A stretch of DNA of 64,000 nucleotides from Cryptomeria japonica (Eukaryota > Streptophyta > Pinopsida > Cupressales > Cupressaceae), in contig NC_081411.1 in NCBI RefSeq assembly GCF_030272615.1, positions 42,521,140-42,585,139 on the forward strand, written 5' to 3'. Below are positions 36,821-49,545 of this stretch, in pieces (within the stretch, counting starts at the first letter, position 1; each line of letters opens with the position of its first letter). The notes beneath the pieces were generated by a model. It saw nothing but the letters and a program-made list of their open reading frames with translations, had not been told where the DNA came from and did not search any database. A program made the position numbers and the translations under genes.

Positions 36821-36837
36821 GCAAATTCTGATTTTGC

Positions 36838-36843
36838 TTTATT
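36838..36843 (-). terminator. Poly(A) signal of the plantacyanin gene
   Basis: AATAAA on the minus strand, about 145 bases after the stop codon, in an AT-rich 3' region. It is the nearest canonical signal downstream of the gene. Confidence 0.6.
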
Positions 36844-36986
36844 ATATTAGTAAAGACTAACATAAGTCTTAAATAAGTACAGGTGAACATAATTTTAGAG
36901 ATGGGTCACATTAGGCAACGTACATATAGAAGGTAATAACATAGGTGAACGGATGAATACATAAATATTTTACAGCCTCTGGCAAA

Positions 36987-39008
36987 CTATGCTGCTGTAA
37001 CAGCAATTTTCATACCACTAGTGCAGTGGCCAGTGAAGCTGCAGATAAAGTAATTGCCCCCCTTCTTTAGAGTTACTTTGTCATTTCCAGATGTCAGAGA
37101 TGGGGACGCTCCCTTAGTACAGCTCTTGTATCCTGCCGAGTTCACACTCACTACATTATGAGCTCCTGGTGTATACTTGAACACTGCAATATACCCAACA
37201 ATAGATTAAAACAAAAGAGCTTAAAAAAGATTGCAGAGATTCAGAAAATCAACGTTTAGGGCTATTAGTCTAGGTTAAACCATTGGATTAAACAGATGGG
37301 CTCCTCACATGTTAGCAATTCATATGGACACGGGAAGGGGTTACTAATCTCCCCTGTCAACTTCTTTACCAATTGCTCTAGGCTGCCCATGTAAATGATG
37401 TCAATTTTTCTGTCAGTTTTCAGTGTTCCAGGGGGAAGGGGTTACTAATCTCCCCTGTCAACTTCTTTACCAATTGCTCTAGGTTGCCCATGTAAATGAT
37501 GCCATTTTTTCTGTCAGTTTTCAGTGTTCCAGGGGATTCATCCCAAAAAGAACTCGCATTTTTTGTAGAGGGCCTTTCTGAGACTTGGGGATTTGGGAAA
37601 AGTCTCCCACAGTACCACCACTTCTATCACCTCTGCCACCTCTGTTGGGGATGCCGTTGAATCACTTGCCATATGACACATGCCATTAGATGCTGCTCCA
37701 TGAAACTTTAATTTTATTTTGATTTAAGTTAAACTTAATTGTATCCAATGATTAAGCTCTTTCCAGTAAGAGGGGGAAAAGTTTTTCCATCTAATGGTAG
37801 AGGATCTTACTTGAATCAATCAACCCAGTGAAAAAGGACCATCTAGGCCAATAACCTAACAGGAAATTGCTCCCTAGGTGTTCAGATTCATATTTGTATA
37901 TATTTATAAAATAGATATCTAGAGTAGTTAATGAAAATTAAATACAGGCTGCAAATCCTGCCAGGAGCAATAGTTAGTGTTTCAAGCAGTTCCAAGAAGA
38001 AACAACCTCACAACGAATAGTTAGTGTTTCAAGCAGTTCCAAGGAGAAACAACCTCACAACGAGCATTCCACTCCCCAAGAAAAAGTAGATCATAAATAA
38101 AGTCATAATATCATCACAGTGTGAATCTATTATCCTGCTTCATTTCTGGCACTTAGCCTATTTTTAAGGTTAATTCTGTAATCTAATCTATTCTCCTCCT
38201 TTTGATAAAAGATCATTCCAAAACATTGATTTAAAAATATGTATAATTAAAATCAAAACAATCATACAGTGTAAGACCTGTTTACTCTTAAAAACTATCT
38301 TTACAACTATCCTAATACTCCTACTGTGTTAAAGCTCCTGCCAAATCAAGCTGAGTGATATAAGGTTTTGAGTAAGAGTCACCTAATGAGTATCCTTCAG
38401 ATACAATCACCTGCTAAATCAGGTGGAGGGACATGGTTTAAGTAGGGTTTACCCAACTGATAGCCTTCTGATTGCCTGGTTAGCGAAAGAACATATTATT
38501 CTAAGCAAGACTATTCTTCTGATTGCCTCAGCCTAACACTATACTTACAAAACAGGGCATTATTGATGCCACCAAAGTGTATCATGGATATTAACAGACC
38601 CAGGACACAGTATTTTAAGTAGAGATAACTCGCTATAACTATACAAAGCCATTACATAAGCCTTGCTTAGTTGGATAGCCTAACAGCTTACTGGGTTTAC
38701 AATTCAGTGTATGCAAAACAATGAAAATCATTCATGTTACCAGACTATACCATCACAAGACCCATTACTGGCCCAAGCTAAAATGAACCTTAAAACATAA
38801 GTTCTGAATAAGGCTTACCCAATACATCACCAGCCTTGAAGCGTTTCCCTGTAGTCCAGCGAGACTTCTGAATTTGCAAGCCCCATCCTTGGGGGCCTCC
38901 AACTACATAAGTAGCCCCCTGCACTTCAACCAAGCTGCACTGAACTACAAACAGCACCACCAAGGCAACCAGAAAATGATTCATTGCACTGCCTCTTCCC
39001 TTGGCCAT
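36987..39008 (-). CDS. Plantacyanin (basic blue copper protein, phytocyanin family), two exons
   Basis: Coding exons are complement 38819-39008 and complement 36987-37183, joined at a phase-1 GT-AG intron (donor GTAAGC, acceptor TGCAG). They give a 128-residue precursor. Residues 1-31 look like a secretion signal (basic start, then LVALVVLFVVQC), with cleavage likely before ATYVVG. The mature 97-residue cupredoxin domain carries the plantacyanin copper ligands His72, Cys111, His116 and Met121 ('HNVV' and 'CSFTGHCTSGM') and the paired cysteines 85 and 117. Met, rather than Gln, as axial ligand, a short single domain and the absence of a GPI tail separate plantacyanins from stellacyanins and uclacyanins. 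The protein would be a small secreted electron carrier of the cell wall. Family members act in pollen-tube guidance, lignification and stress (known for the family, not shown here). Met9 is an alternative start. The gene is complete, with no defects seen, and is the only clearly intact host gene here. Confidence 0.93.
37332..37534. repeat. 101-bp tandem duplication in the intron
   Basis: Two copies (37332-37432 and 37433-about 37534) starting 'gggaaggggttactaatctc' and ending 'cagtgttccagg', with only a few differences. A recent event within the host gene. Confidence 0.92.
37969..38062. repeat. 47-bp tandem duplication in the intron
   Basis: Copies 37969-38015 and 38016-38062 ('aatagttagtgtttcaagca...cctcacaacg') differ at about one position. 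A second independent tandem event in the same intron. Confidence 0.92.
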
Positions 39009-39118
39009 TTTAGGGCTGCACTTGTCACAGATATGAGATAAAGATTGTCTGTCACAGAGGGAAAGAGATTGGAAGTGTGACAGGAGTTCAATGCGGTGGA
39101 GGTAAGAAGGATGGGCTC

Positions 39119-39125
39119 TAATATA
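39119..39125 (-). promoter_or_regulatory. TATA-like box of the plantacyanin gene
   Basis: TATATTA on the minus strand, about 110 bases upstream of the start codon, a normal distance for a plant gene with a short 5' leader. No other core promoter element stood out. Confidence 0.55.
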
Positions 39126-39239
39126 GCAACAAGTGGGATGGAACTTGAAAGGGAGGGTCCCACATATGACCAGAATTTAATTAGCATAATACCTATGGAC
39201 CCTCTCAACTACCCCCATTAGAGACCTCCTAGAAGAGCC

Positions 39240-41680
39240 AAGTCCTCATGAATTTGAGTGCAGACTAAAAGCCAACGACAAGTGATCTCCTTCTCTAAAA
39301 TATATTCAGAATATGGGGTCCTCGTTTGAATTGCAAGGTATTTTCTCTAGAAGAGCGGTGCTGCTGCTCAAAAGCAGCCGTGTTAATATGAAAAATAATA
39401 GGCTTGGTAATTCTTTAAGTGGCTGGGTGGCTGGGTTTTTTAAGTTTCTATGATTAATTAGCTTTCATATATAAAATTATTTTTCATCAATTTAGTCACT
39501 ATTTTTTTTTGTTAATTTGTATGTGTGTATATAGCTAAGAAAGTTAATCTGAAATTAGAATGCAGGACTATTAGATCCTTTTCTTTATTAGATAAATGAA
39601 TTAAAACAACAATCAAGTGGATTAGCAAGCACATGCAATCTATGTTTCACCAAGTATCGGGATGATACAGGATGGCCGAATGTGTTTCTGGTATGCTGCT
39701 ACTTGTGGGCCATTTTTTAGGGGATGGTAGGGAATGGCTATTAGAAAGGATAATTTTAAAAAAAATATAAAGTAATTTCAAATATTCATGTCATAACATT
39801 GTTAAAGCATTCATCATAGACATTGTAGAAGTTGAATGCATAACATTAGACATAAGTTGATATTTTGCATGAGCATTAACAAACAATTTAACAAAATTCA
39901 AATGCTTTCATTGTCAATGTGCATACATATTCTACAAGAATCATAACAAAATGCCTAAAGGCTCCAAGTTTCAATTATAAAAGTATGAAAACATAGAAAA
40001 TATATGGTTGTCCCTAATCAACAAATGAAATTGGTAGGTCTATCTCAAAATCGAAGCTCGATTTAAGTTAGTGCTAGTATAAGGGGTTGTCTTAGGCAAT
40101 GGAACCCCAAGCCCACGAAACATTTTAGGGATGGGGACAGGGGTACCAAGTTAGGGACAAGTCCCCATGGAGCGTGCAACATACAATCCTTTATTTCCAA
40201 GGTTTCCATGAATAGCAGGTTGATAATGAAGACTTCAATTGCTAATACCTATACTAATTATTAATTACAAAGCTAAGAGAATAAGTGTCCCTACAAATAG
40301 GTGGTAACTAATGAGCACAAGAAGAGAAAAGAAGAATGAACAACATGTCTTAATTTTTTTACCCTAAGCATTTATTGTTTCTTGAAGCAAGAAATTTGGA
40401 AGGATGTCCAAATAATGAAGAAGGCATGGAGTTAGACAATATGAAGTACATCTTGAATGTAAAAAAATAGATAATGTTGTAAATAATGTAGAGTTAGTTG
40501 TAGAGAATGATTGCAAACCAACAACATAAATTAGTGGCAAGGAGGTAAGTCCAATGGAAGAACAAGATGGTGAGGAAATAAGTAAAAGTTTAGAATTTAT
40601 GCTCCCTAATGATGTTGTAGGCTATATTGCTAAAAGTCAACACGAATATTTTGGGATTTTTACGTACCATCAACCTTCTAAATCCATGTAACTAGTTCTT
40701 CCTATTATTTATTGTAATTCGCCCATAAGGGATGGAAGTTTCACTAGTAGTAGCAATTAATATTTTAGAGTAAGTGCACAAAGATGGGGGGACCAAAAAG
40801 GGGTCTTAAGATGTCACTTTTTTCTTAAATCAACAAAGAATGAATTTCAATAAGAAATTGAAAATAAGTACACTCAAAATTTGAAGATGCAACAAGAACA
40901 AGAGTTGAAGTGCTCTGAATCTACTTTCTAAACTACTAATTTTTTTTCAAAATTGTGGAGATTAAGGGTTTCAAAAAGGGGCACCACATTTATTGGTTCT
41001 ATTTTTATCAAAAAAACACAACATAGCACCAAATGTGGGGTCCCTATTTAAATTTTAACCATTTTAAAATTTTTTGTAAATCTCTCCAGTGAGGAACTAG
41101 CTAACGCATTGAAGTTTATGCAAAAAAAATTGGCTAATTTTTTGATGAATATGTGATTTTTAACAAATTTCCGAAGTGGACACATCCTGAAAAACATAAA
41201 TTTGAGAATGATCCCCCTAAAATTTGTGAAAACTAGTCAAAAATCAATTAAAAAAAAAAAATGTAATTTGTTTCAAAATTCGATAAATGAGTAAAAATTT
41301 ATGCCCAAAATACGACATGTTGGTTTTTGACAAAAAACAAACACACTAACAAAATAAATTAGAGATGAAGACCTTAACATAATGAAAAATTGAAAAGAAT
41401 TATATGGCTGGATAACTAAGAGAGATCTTAATGATTCTATGCTGTTCATTTTTGTTTGCATTGAAACACATGCAAACTTAACATAGAGCATAAAAAAAAA
41501 GTGAGAATTTTTGCATGTCTTCTGAAAAACACGTCTCAAGCTTGAGAAGGACGTCCAAGTCTTTTGGTTCAATACCCAAGGCAAACCCAAGCCTAAGGCT
41601 CGATGTTTTCCAAGGTAGACAATTTGGCACATGGGTGTGTGCACCAAAATGGTGTGCCAAAAAGTGGACACACACCAAAA
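39240..41680. other. Gene-free stretch, mostly AT-rich
   Basis: Contains scattered homopolymer runs and short open frames without recognisable motifs. The open frame on the minus strand at 41273-41671 has no matches that I recognise and no gene context. Nothing is supported. Confidence 0.45.
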
Positions 41681-41699
41681 AAAGTTGAAAAAATAGCAA

Positions 41700-41880
41700 C
41701 TACGTTCGCGGTTTTAAAATTAAAAAAAAACCTGTACGCAGTTAGGTTCGTTGTGCCCGAGCCTAAAGGGACAAAACCGCGTACGTAGTCCTTTAGGAAA
41801 TAAGATCACGCATGCAGTCCTCTGGGAACTAGGACCCCATACGCAGTTTTAGTTCCTAAAGGACCGCGTACACGATCCTT
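41700..41880. repeat. Cluster of CG-rich GCGTACGC-type motifs
   Basis: Six variants ('acgttcgcggt', 'tgtacgcagtt', 'cgcgtacgtagtcc', 'cacgcatgcagtcc', 'catacgcagtttt', 'ccgcgtacacgatcc') occur about every 30 bases, often beside 'cctttagga' or 'cctaaagga'. They are CG-rich in an AT-rich background. The same combination occurs near 62380-62500. It resembles the subterminal motif arrays of DNA transposons such as CACTA elements (inference). No terminal CACTA was seen. Confidence 0.65.
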
Positions 41881-41999
41881 GTCAATAAATTATTTTTTTT
41901 ACAGTCGACTGTATCATTTTATCCCACAATCGAGAGCAAGTTTAAGGGTTTTTTTCTTCCAAACCGTGCATAGGCTACATATTTTCACACCCAAACGCC

Positions 42000-44605
42000 A
42001 TGGAAAGAGGTCGGTTACACATTTATTTGTTTTTTTGCACATTTGATAAATCTTATTTACATTTTAAAATTAAATTCGTTGATTTTGATTAGTTTTTTAA
42101 AAAAATTTGTTACCAATATCAGATTCTGAAAATCCTGAACCACAACAAGATGCACCTCAAAACCCACAACAAAACCCTCAAGATACACCTCCAACTCCTC
42201 CTTTAGACAGTACAACGGCTACACAAGAGGATTTGCTTAATCAGTTAGGGCAAAACAATGCTAAAGTAACTAGACTAATTGCTAGATTTAAAACATATGA
42301 GCTTAAGCATCATTTATCCCTTGCCACTAGCCTAGAAACATTGGCTAGTGGTGCCACTACAGTTTCGAGTTAGATTACAAAATGGGGAAACTATAGGGAT
42401 AGGTGTCGCACTTATTATGTTGATGGGTTATCATATGATGTAGTGAAAAGAAAAAACATAAGTAAAGCACAAATATGTACTCTTTTTGTTGATCCTAGAA
42501 CTGGTAGAGTCCTTACCTCTTATTGCAAAGAGTTTTCCCATACATTGGTGTACCAATGTGCATATGAAGAATAATTTTGGTAATAGGTGGTGGATGGTCT
42601 TTGATGAACCACCTTGTAATAATTTTGAGGTTCCATTATATTATTTGAGGAAAGTATATTGTGAGTTTGTCCTCAATGAGAAGCCTAATTATTTTGATAT
42701 GAGAGAGCTCCATGGTAGAGGTGGTGGCTCTGCCCAAGTAGACCTGGAGCCCGTAGGGTATTAGACCCGCAGAGTCGTCGCCCCCTAGCACCTAAACCCA
42801 AGGTGCATGTGACGGTCCTAGTAGCTCTGAAATAGTCGATGGAGCTAGAGACTCTTCAGGTGGCCACATCATTGACTGATGCAATCATCCAGCATGGGAC
42901 ATAGTTAGCACACCCTCTTGGCCCACACAATGATCCATTAGCTAAGGTAGTTGGCGCTGGTCAACCCATTGAGCATGTGTGTCCCACTTGCTCAGACATA
43001 TTCACAGAGATGGATGTCGAGGCCAGTGCAGATGGTTCCACATCACATCTGTGCATAATTTGTGGGAGAAGATGTCAAACCAACATGACTGAGGATGTGG
43101 CGCTGACGGATGAATTGATGGACATGTTGTTTGCTAGTCAGCCGTAGACATAGGTGTGTTGATTTAAATTCATAACATTTTATTTATCAGTCACTTAAAA
43201 TTTGTAATTGTAAATAAATTTTCATTTATAAATCAATTTAAATTGATACAAACAATATGCATTTCAGGATGCAGCAACGTGTGTTAATACACCATCTGAT
43301 ATACCTCCCATAGTTATTGCAGCTACAACTTTGACGCCTGAGGTATAAATTTTGTAACATCTTAAAATAGAATAGTACTTTCAATTCAAAAAAAATATAA
43401 GATATACTAACTCTCTTTAAAGCTTGACAACTTTTTGTTTTTTAGGCGTTGACAGGGGACCAAATGTCCCACATTGATGATGTCACGCTCTCTACGATCG
43501 ATTTTGGCGTACAAAGCTATGCGGTATCATATTTTGTACACCTTATTTTATGTATCCTTTTGATGGAATATGCAAGTCATTTAATTTTAGATTTTTTAAA
43601 TTATGTTTAATATTATCTACTAATATCTCTTGTGTTAATTTTGTTTGTTTTAGGGTACCCCCTCCGTGTCTAGGCCTCTTCTTTAGTGAAAGAAATCCTC
43701 AACGACGCCTAAATGTGGGAAGAAGGTAATTGAACACATTTTTAATTGTATAATTGTTTGAAAAGGTTGAAATCGTCTTAGCTGGAATTTGTAGATTGAT
43801 TAGTGTTTTTTGTCTGTTTTATATACAATGGCCATTGAGCTTTGTAGAATTGTTGAATGCACCTGATACGCTCGAGGATCGAGAGAGGAAAGAGGTATGT
43901 ATCTCTACTTTATTTTCTTCATTTGATGATTATATGCACATGTACATGTGAACTTGTGATAAATTATAATCTTATCATTTTTCATACAGGAAATATCCAT
44001 AGCCGCTTCATCAATGGCGAGCCCTCCTTCATGTACTGAAGAAGCATCTCAGGCTCTGGTACACTTTTGTTTTATATATTGCATTAATTGTATTTAACCT
44101 ACAATACTTATCATTATATTAATTATATTTAAGCTTTAATAATTTTTCGTATAGGTAATAGCCACAACTGCTCCATCAATGGCAAGTACCCCTCAGACTA
44201 CCAGAGAAGCATCTGAGGCTTCGGTACACTTTTGTTCTCTATATTGTAGATTTTTAGTGTTTTTGATTTATATATGTTAGTACATTGTATTAATTGTATT
44301 TAATCTACAATAGGCCCCTTCGCGGTTCAACCATAACTTGGATCCTTTGAAGTTTGTGTTCAAGAAAACTCCTAAGACCGGCAAGGAGAAGACAAAGAAG
44401 ACAATAGATCCTAGATCAGCAGATGAGGTAATCTGCATTTCAATTGCAAAGAAATTATGGTTAAATACGTAGTTATGTTGATGATTGTGAACTATTTTCT
44501 ACAAAAGGATTCTAACTTGGCATTTGAATTGTGGTTGTGTAGCCATCTACAGAAACACGTACTGCATCAAAGAGGCTTGATTTTGATGATCCACCACAAG
44601 TATAG
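42000..44605 (+). pseudogene. Decayed multi-exon gene of unknown function, possibly transposon-borne
   Basis: Predicted exons are 42000-42009 (ATGGAAAGAG), 42123-about 43153, 43268-43342, 43446-43523, 43654-43725, 43848-43894, 43990-44058, 44155-44223, 44314-44427 and 44543-44605 (stop). Each is flanked by AG and GT, and the last four are all phase 0. The product would start MERDSENPEPQQ, with a Pro/Gln-rich N-terminus. It then has a Trp-rich segment ('FGNRWWMVFDEPPC'), a CxxC...CxxC zinc-binding candidate ('CPTCSDIF', 22 residues, 'CIICGRRC') and a Lys-rich C-terminus. The large exon has a stop at 42371, a frameshift near 42560 and further stops, so the gene is dead. Exons 43990-44058 and 44155-44223 are a duplicated 23-residue exon. 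I do not recognise the family. The motif cluster just upstream hints at a DNA transposon. Confidence 0.55.
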
Positions 44606-45046
44606 GATATATAGTGTTATTTGTGGTTATTGAATGACCAATACATGTAGATATATTCTACATATTGTATATCGATTTGAATTTGGCATATGCCACATTT
44701 TTGTAAAACTTGTATTGACTTGGCACATATGCCTTTTTTGATATATATAAATGTTGATATTTGACCCAATAAATGTGTATTGTGTTCATTATTGTACATT
44801 TCATTGATATTGATAGGCATATTTGATACATACAAAATTTGTTCATTGTGTTGATTATTGTGCATTTTGATATATATTAAATGATTATTTATAATTGATA
44901 CTGATGCACGCTGAAAAGGATGCAAGAAACACAAGTTAAAACGTTAATATGTCAGTGACACAAACAAAAGACAAACAAAACTATAATCCTAAGCATGCAT
45001 ATCAAGAGAGATATAAAACAGATTATGGTAAGCACACAAAAATGAA
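44606..45046. other. AT-rich 3' flank of the decayed gene
   Basis: Two imperfect repeats of 'tgttcattattgtacatt' type (about 44776 and 44851) are the only structure seen. No coding sequence is supported. Confidence 0.5.
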
Positions 45047-45051
45047 GGAAA
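45047..45051. repeat. Target-site duplication GGAAA (left copy)
   Basis: GGAAA precedes the LTR at 45052 and recurs at 59028-59032 directly after the other LTR. This shows that the whole 14-kb block, including its nested insert, is one integration unit. Confidence 0.88.
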
Positions 45052-46539
45052 TGATAACTCAATGATGAATAGTGAGTACCAAACTGGTATTGAGAGGGGG
45101 GGGATGAATCAGTACTAGTACAAAAACTTTTCCCAAACCAGTTTGATTGCAAACAGTGAACTTGACTAGCTATCACTAACACCGGTCTGAATCAAATTAC
45201 CACCGGTTAAGCACAATGAGATTGTGAAAGATATAAATTGGAAACACTTATCTTTCCACACAACCTATTCCCTCATTTCCACATTATCCTTGTGCATAAA
45301 CAGGTAATCTAATATCAGGAATATAATAACTTACTAGATCAACATGATTCACCACTTAAATAGTAAGTAACAAAACATCACACATGACACACATATTTTC
45401 ACGTGGAAACCCAATTGGGAAAAACCACGGTGGGGATGAATACCCACAAGCTATTTTGAACTCTTTAGAAGTCCGCTCTGTTAGGAGCCTAGTCCAGTTA
45501 AATACTGTTACAACAGGTTTTGTCAGGAACCGATCCTATTAGGGATCACCCGGTTAAGGGATGGCTAAAATACCCGGTTAAGGGTTAAACCCTGTTAGAG
45601 GTTATCTTGTCAGAGGATTTTATGAACTCAATGGCTTTGAGTTACCCTGTTAAAGGATTTATAGTAAGCTTATTAAAGCTACTCTGTTAAGGGATTTTCC
45701 AACTGTTGAAGTGGTTAGAGATCAACAGGTATTACAATGATCTGGTAGTAGCACTCAATGCCAATGCAGATCCGCTTTGGTTCCTTCCTTCTGCACACAC
45801 ACTATGCAGGTATCACTCCTCCTATCTGGTCTAGCAAGAATCACATATCTCTACTCTTAGATACACACACAACATTTGCCAACAACCTCAACATGAAACA
45901 CAACATCAACCTTATAGGAAACAGATAGGTCGGTAACATAAACCCTAAACCCTAAACCTTTAGGTTGAGCAATTCAGTTGGTTCAATCCTGACCATTGAA
46001 CACTATGCATTTGAATACAACGGTCTTGAACGGATCTCAAGACAATCTCCATCGTTCATTTTTCACCGCTTCATGGAGGCGATAACCCATCACGCGTTCT
46101 CCACCATTTGCAAAGACTTCTCACATTCCCGAGGTAGATAGGATCAATCTCCTTCATGCAAGATCCTTCACACACACAAGGCTAACGTGGCAACATGATC
46201 TAGTCTCCATTAGATCTCCAATACAGTGCTAACTCATCACACAATGCCATCGGTTGAATAACACAGGCTCAAAACACTTCAACTGGAAACCCTGAAGCTG
46301 GGACTACCAACCGGTAGTCATACCATATTAAGCCTTGATAAAAACATTCCATATGTCAGTTCATCTTTCAATATACCGGTTCACTTGAACAAACATACTA
46401 CTTCACTATTTCACATACACTGGTTCACAATAGTATATCGGTTCACCCTTTAGCATATTACCGGTTCACTCTTTTGGCATATTGACATCAATGTCAACAC
46501 AATATCATCATGTCCACATACTCTGCACAAACGCCAACA
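45052..46539 (-). repeat. 3' LTR of the copia element
   Basis: 1488 bp, TGATAACTCAATGATG at the left (the LTR end on the minus strand) and GCCAACA at the right (TGTTGGC start). The polypurine tract complement ATCTCCCCCTTT follows at 46540-46551. Confidence 0.9.
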
Positions 46540-46551
46540 ATCTCCCCCTTT
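46540..46551 (-). other. Polypurine tract of the copia element
   Basis: AAAGGGGGAGAT on the minus strand, directly against the 3' LTR, as required for plus-strand priming. Confidence 0.85.
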
Positions 46552-46776
46552 GGCATTGATGGAAATATACAAAGATGTCTACATCACATCTTCTCCTTAA
46601 TACTGCATATATCTTTACTGCTTTACATCTTCTCCCCCTTTGACAACAATGCCAAAGTGGAGGCACAAGTTTCCTGTTCCACTATGCTGCTCCCCCTGAG
46701 GAGTAGCATCCTTCAACATATCAATCCTGAAAGGATATAGCAAAGTAAGATCTGAGTTATGTGGAGCACAAAACTT

Positions 46777-48261
46777 TTAGTTTACCTCTTGAAGGGGCAA
46801 CACCCCTAATTCACCTCTCAAATAGGTAAATGTAGCCTTCGGTAGAGGCTTGGTGAATATGTCTGCTAACTGCTCCTTACTGGAAACATGTTCCAATACC
46901 ACCTCTTTGCTCTGAACCTTTTCCCTCAAGAAATGATACTTGAGTTCAAAGTGCTTAGTTCTAGCATGTGAAACCGGATTCTTGGAGATGTTAATTGCAC
47001 TTGTATTGTCACAAAATATGCTTACCAGTTCAGATACTGGAACTTTGAAGCCATTCAACACATGCTTCATCCAAATAGTCTGGGTGTAGTTCATAAAAGC
47101 TGCAATATACTCTGCTTCTACTATAGACTAAGAGATACAACTCTGCTTCTTACTCATCCATGAGACCAGTCTACTACCAAGAAAGAATGCACCACTATTT
47201 GTGCTCTTCCGATCATCCACGTTACCAACCCAATCAACATCAGTGAACACTCTTAAGTTGAAGTTATCATTGTATGGATACCATAATCCATAGTCAATAG
47301 TTCCCTTTAGATACCTAAGAATCCGCTTGACTGCTACCAAGTGGGATTCTCTTGGGCTCTTTTGGAACCGAGCGGTAATCCCTACTGCATGTGCAATGTC
47401 TGGTCTGCTATGCACTACATAATGCAACTTACCAATCATTGATTGGTAATCCTTCTCATTTACCAATGCCGAGTCATCCTCTTTTGATAGTTTACAACTG
47501 GTTACCATTGGTGTACCAATCGGTTTGCTGTCTTCCATGCCAAAGGTCTTCAACACCTCTTTGACATACTTGGACTGAGTAATAAAGATTCCATCTTTCA
47601 TTTGTTGAATCTGCAGTCCAATGAAGAACTTAATCTCCCCTATGAGTGACATCTCAAACTTCTTTTTCATCTCAACTGTAAAGTCATGACTCATCTTGTC
47701 ATCTCCACCAAAGATTATGTCATCAACAAATACCTCACAAATCAGAATCTGATCTCCTTCAGATTTCAAGTAGATATTGCCATCTTCACTTGTTCTTTCA
47801 AATCCAATCTTCAAAAGATGGGAGTGCAAGCGTTCATACCATACTCTAGGTGCCTGCTTTAGTCCATACAAGGCTTTATGTAGCCTACACACCATGTCAC
47901 TATCTTCTGATAGGCCAAACCCATCTGGTTGCTCTATATATACCTCCTCTTCAAGTATTCCATTTAGAAATGTAGATTTTACATCCATTTGGTAGACCTT
48001 GAATCCTTTAAAAGCTACATATGCAAGAAGCATACAAACTCCTTCCAATCTTGCTACTGGAGCAAAGGTTTCTCCATAGTCTTCTCCTTCTTCTTGAGCA
48101 TATCCTTTACACACTAGTCTAGCTTTGTTCCTTACCACTGTGCCATCCTCATTCAGCTTATTTCTGAAGACCCATTTGGTTCCAATGACATTTTTATGCT
48201 CTGGTTTGGGTACCAAGGACAATGTACCATTCTTCTCTATCTGGTCAAGTTCTTCTTCCAT
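46777..48261 (-). mobile_element. Copia reverse transcriptase and RNase H region
   Basis: The reverse-transcriptase part has the copia landmarks '[20 protein letters not shown]', '[20 protein letters not shown]', '[12 protein letters not shown]', '[14 protein letters not shown]' and the catalytic '[11 protein letters not shown]'. '[15 protein letters not shown]' and '[13 protein letters not shown]' follow. RNase H begins around '[10 protein letters not shown]' and ends near 'HFLREKVQSKEVV..QLADIFTKPL'. It makes and degrades the RNA-DNA hybrid during replication. Fossil. Confidence 0.92.
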
Positions 48262-48724
48262 TGCCTTGATCTAGTCTTCATCTTTATGTGCCTCTTTGAA
48301 TGATTTAGGCTCAAATTCAAAGATCATACATGAGCTTTCTCTGACCTTTCTTCTTGTAAGAATTCTTGCATCTTTATCTCCTATGATCTGCTTTGGATCA
48401 TGATTGAGTTTGACATACCTAGGTATATTCTTAATAGATTCCTCTTTCTTTTCTTCTTCATCCTCATCTTCATCCGCATCAGCATCTACCAGTGTAGGAG
48501 CACAATTACTGGTATTGGGTTGATTTGCAACCGGTTCCCAGAAGGTTACTACCGGTTCATCTCCTACATGCTTACTGCCAGTTTCCTCAGGTTTCTCAGA
48601 GTTTTCATCAACCCTAACATTGATGATTTCAATGATTCTCTGAGTCCTATTATTGAAACATTTGAGAGCTTTACTCTTGGTGGAATATCCTAGGAATATT
48701 CCCTCATGACATTTTGCATCGAAC

Positions 48725-49533
48725 TGTTAGGATTCCCACAGATACTGAAAGGGGGGGGTGAATCAGTATTTGACCGGTGATAACAATTTCTTAAGTTAAA
48801 ACAAGTAGAACATAAAATAGCAGTATACCGGTATGCAAGAATTAATACAATAAACAGAATCAGAAACATCCACATGAAAAGAACACTATAACACAAGATG
48901 TTGAATGAGGAAACTCGGTGTGGGAAAAACCTTGGTGGGATTTGTGACCCACAATATTCACTCACTGGCCAATAAGGGAATATTACTTACAATAGGGGCC
49001 TGCACATGCAGGAAGGCCAACTGCCTAGAGCTCACTGCTCAATGAGAAGTCACACTGACTTACAATGAGGATTATACTAATCCAAAGACTTGTACTGCTT
49101 TACAATAGCATCTCCAATGCCAGATTCAGTACCAGTTCTAACTCTGTTCTTTACATATACCCTTGACCTATATTTTGCACATTAGGTCTGCCTAATAATT
49201 TTCTTTATGTTCTCTACATTACCCCTCTAAATGTCTACAATGATCTCCTTTATATACAAAAGTCATTTTACAATTTGCCAAGTCGGCTTACAATAATAAA
49301 CAAAATATTACATATCAAAAATCCTGTCGGCCTCTATGCCGGTATATATCTTTTCTTCTGTGCTGGTGCCGGTGCCGGTGTAGAGTGATCTTGTTGATGC
49401 TGGTGCACTGTTTTGCCTATTTAATGCTTTGCCGGTATGATGTCTTGTTGGTGCCTTAGGATTGCAAGGTTGCCATCAATGACAAAACCTTCAATCACAC
49501 ACAAGGTCTCATTGGAGTGTCCATATGCCAACA
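48725..49533 (-). repeat. 3' LTR of element 2
   Basis: Starts TGTTAGGATTCCCAC and ends ATGCCAACA in plus-strand order. The complement of the polypurine tract (ATCTCCCCCTTT) follows at 49534-49545. Confidence 0.9.
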
Positions 49534-49545
49534 ATCTCCCCCTTT
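49534..49545 (-). other. Polypurine tract of element 2
   Basis: AAAGGGGGAGAT on the minus strand, adjacent to the 3' LTR and identical to the tract of the copia host. Confidence 0.85.

Larger units (their letters stand above)
37184..38818 (-). other. Plantacyanin intron, 1635 bp
   Basis: Bounded by GTAAGC and TGCAG on the minus strand. A single intron placed inside the 'GDVLVF' motif is a conserved phytocyanin position (family knowledge). It holds two tandem duplications, listed separately. No transposon termini were recognised within it. Confidence 0.85.

Noticed and set aside
41273-41699. Overlapping minus-strand open frames of 132 and 73 residues
   Set aside because: Two frames open over the same bases, with no motif and no gene context. 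Probably chance.
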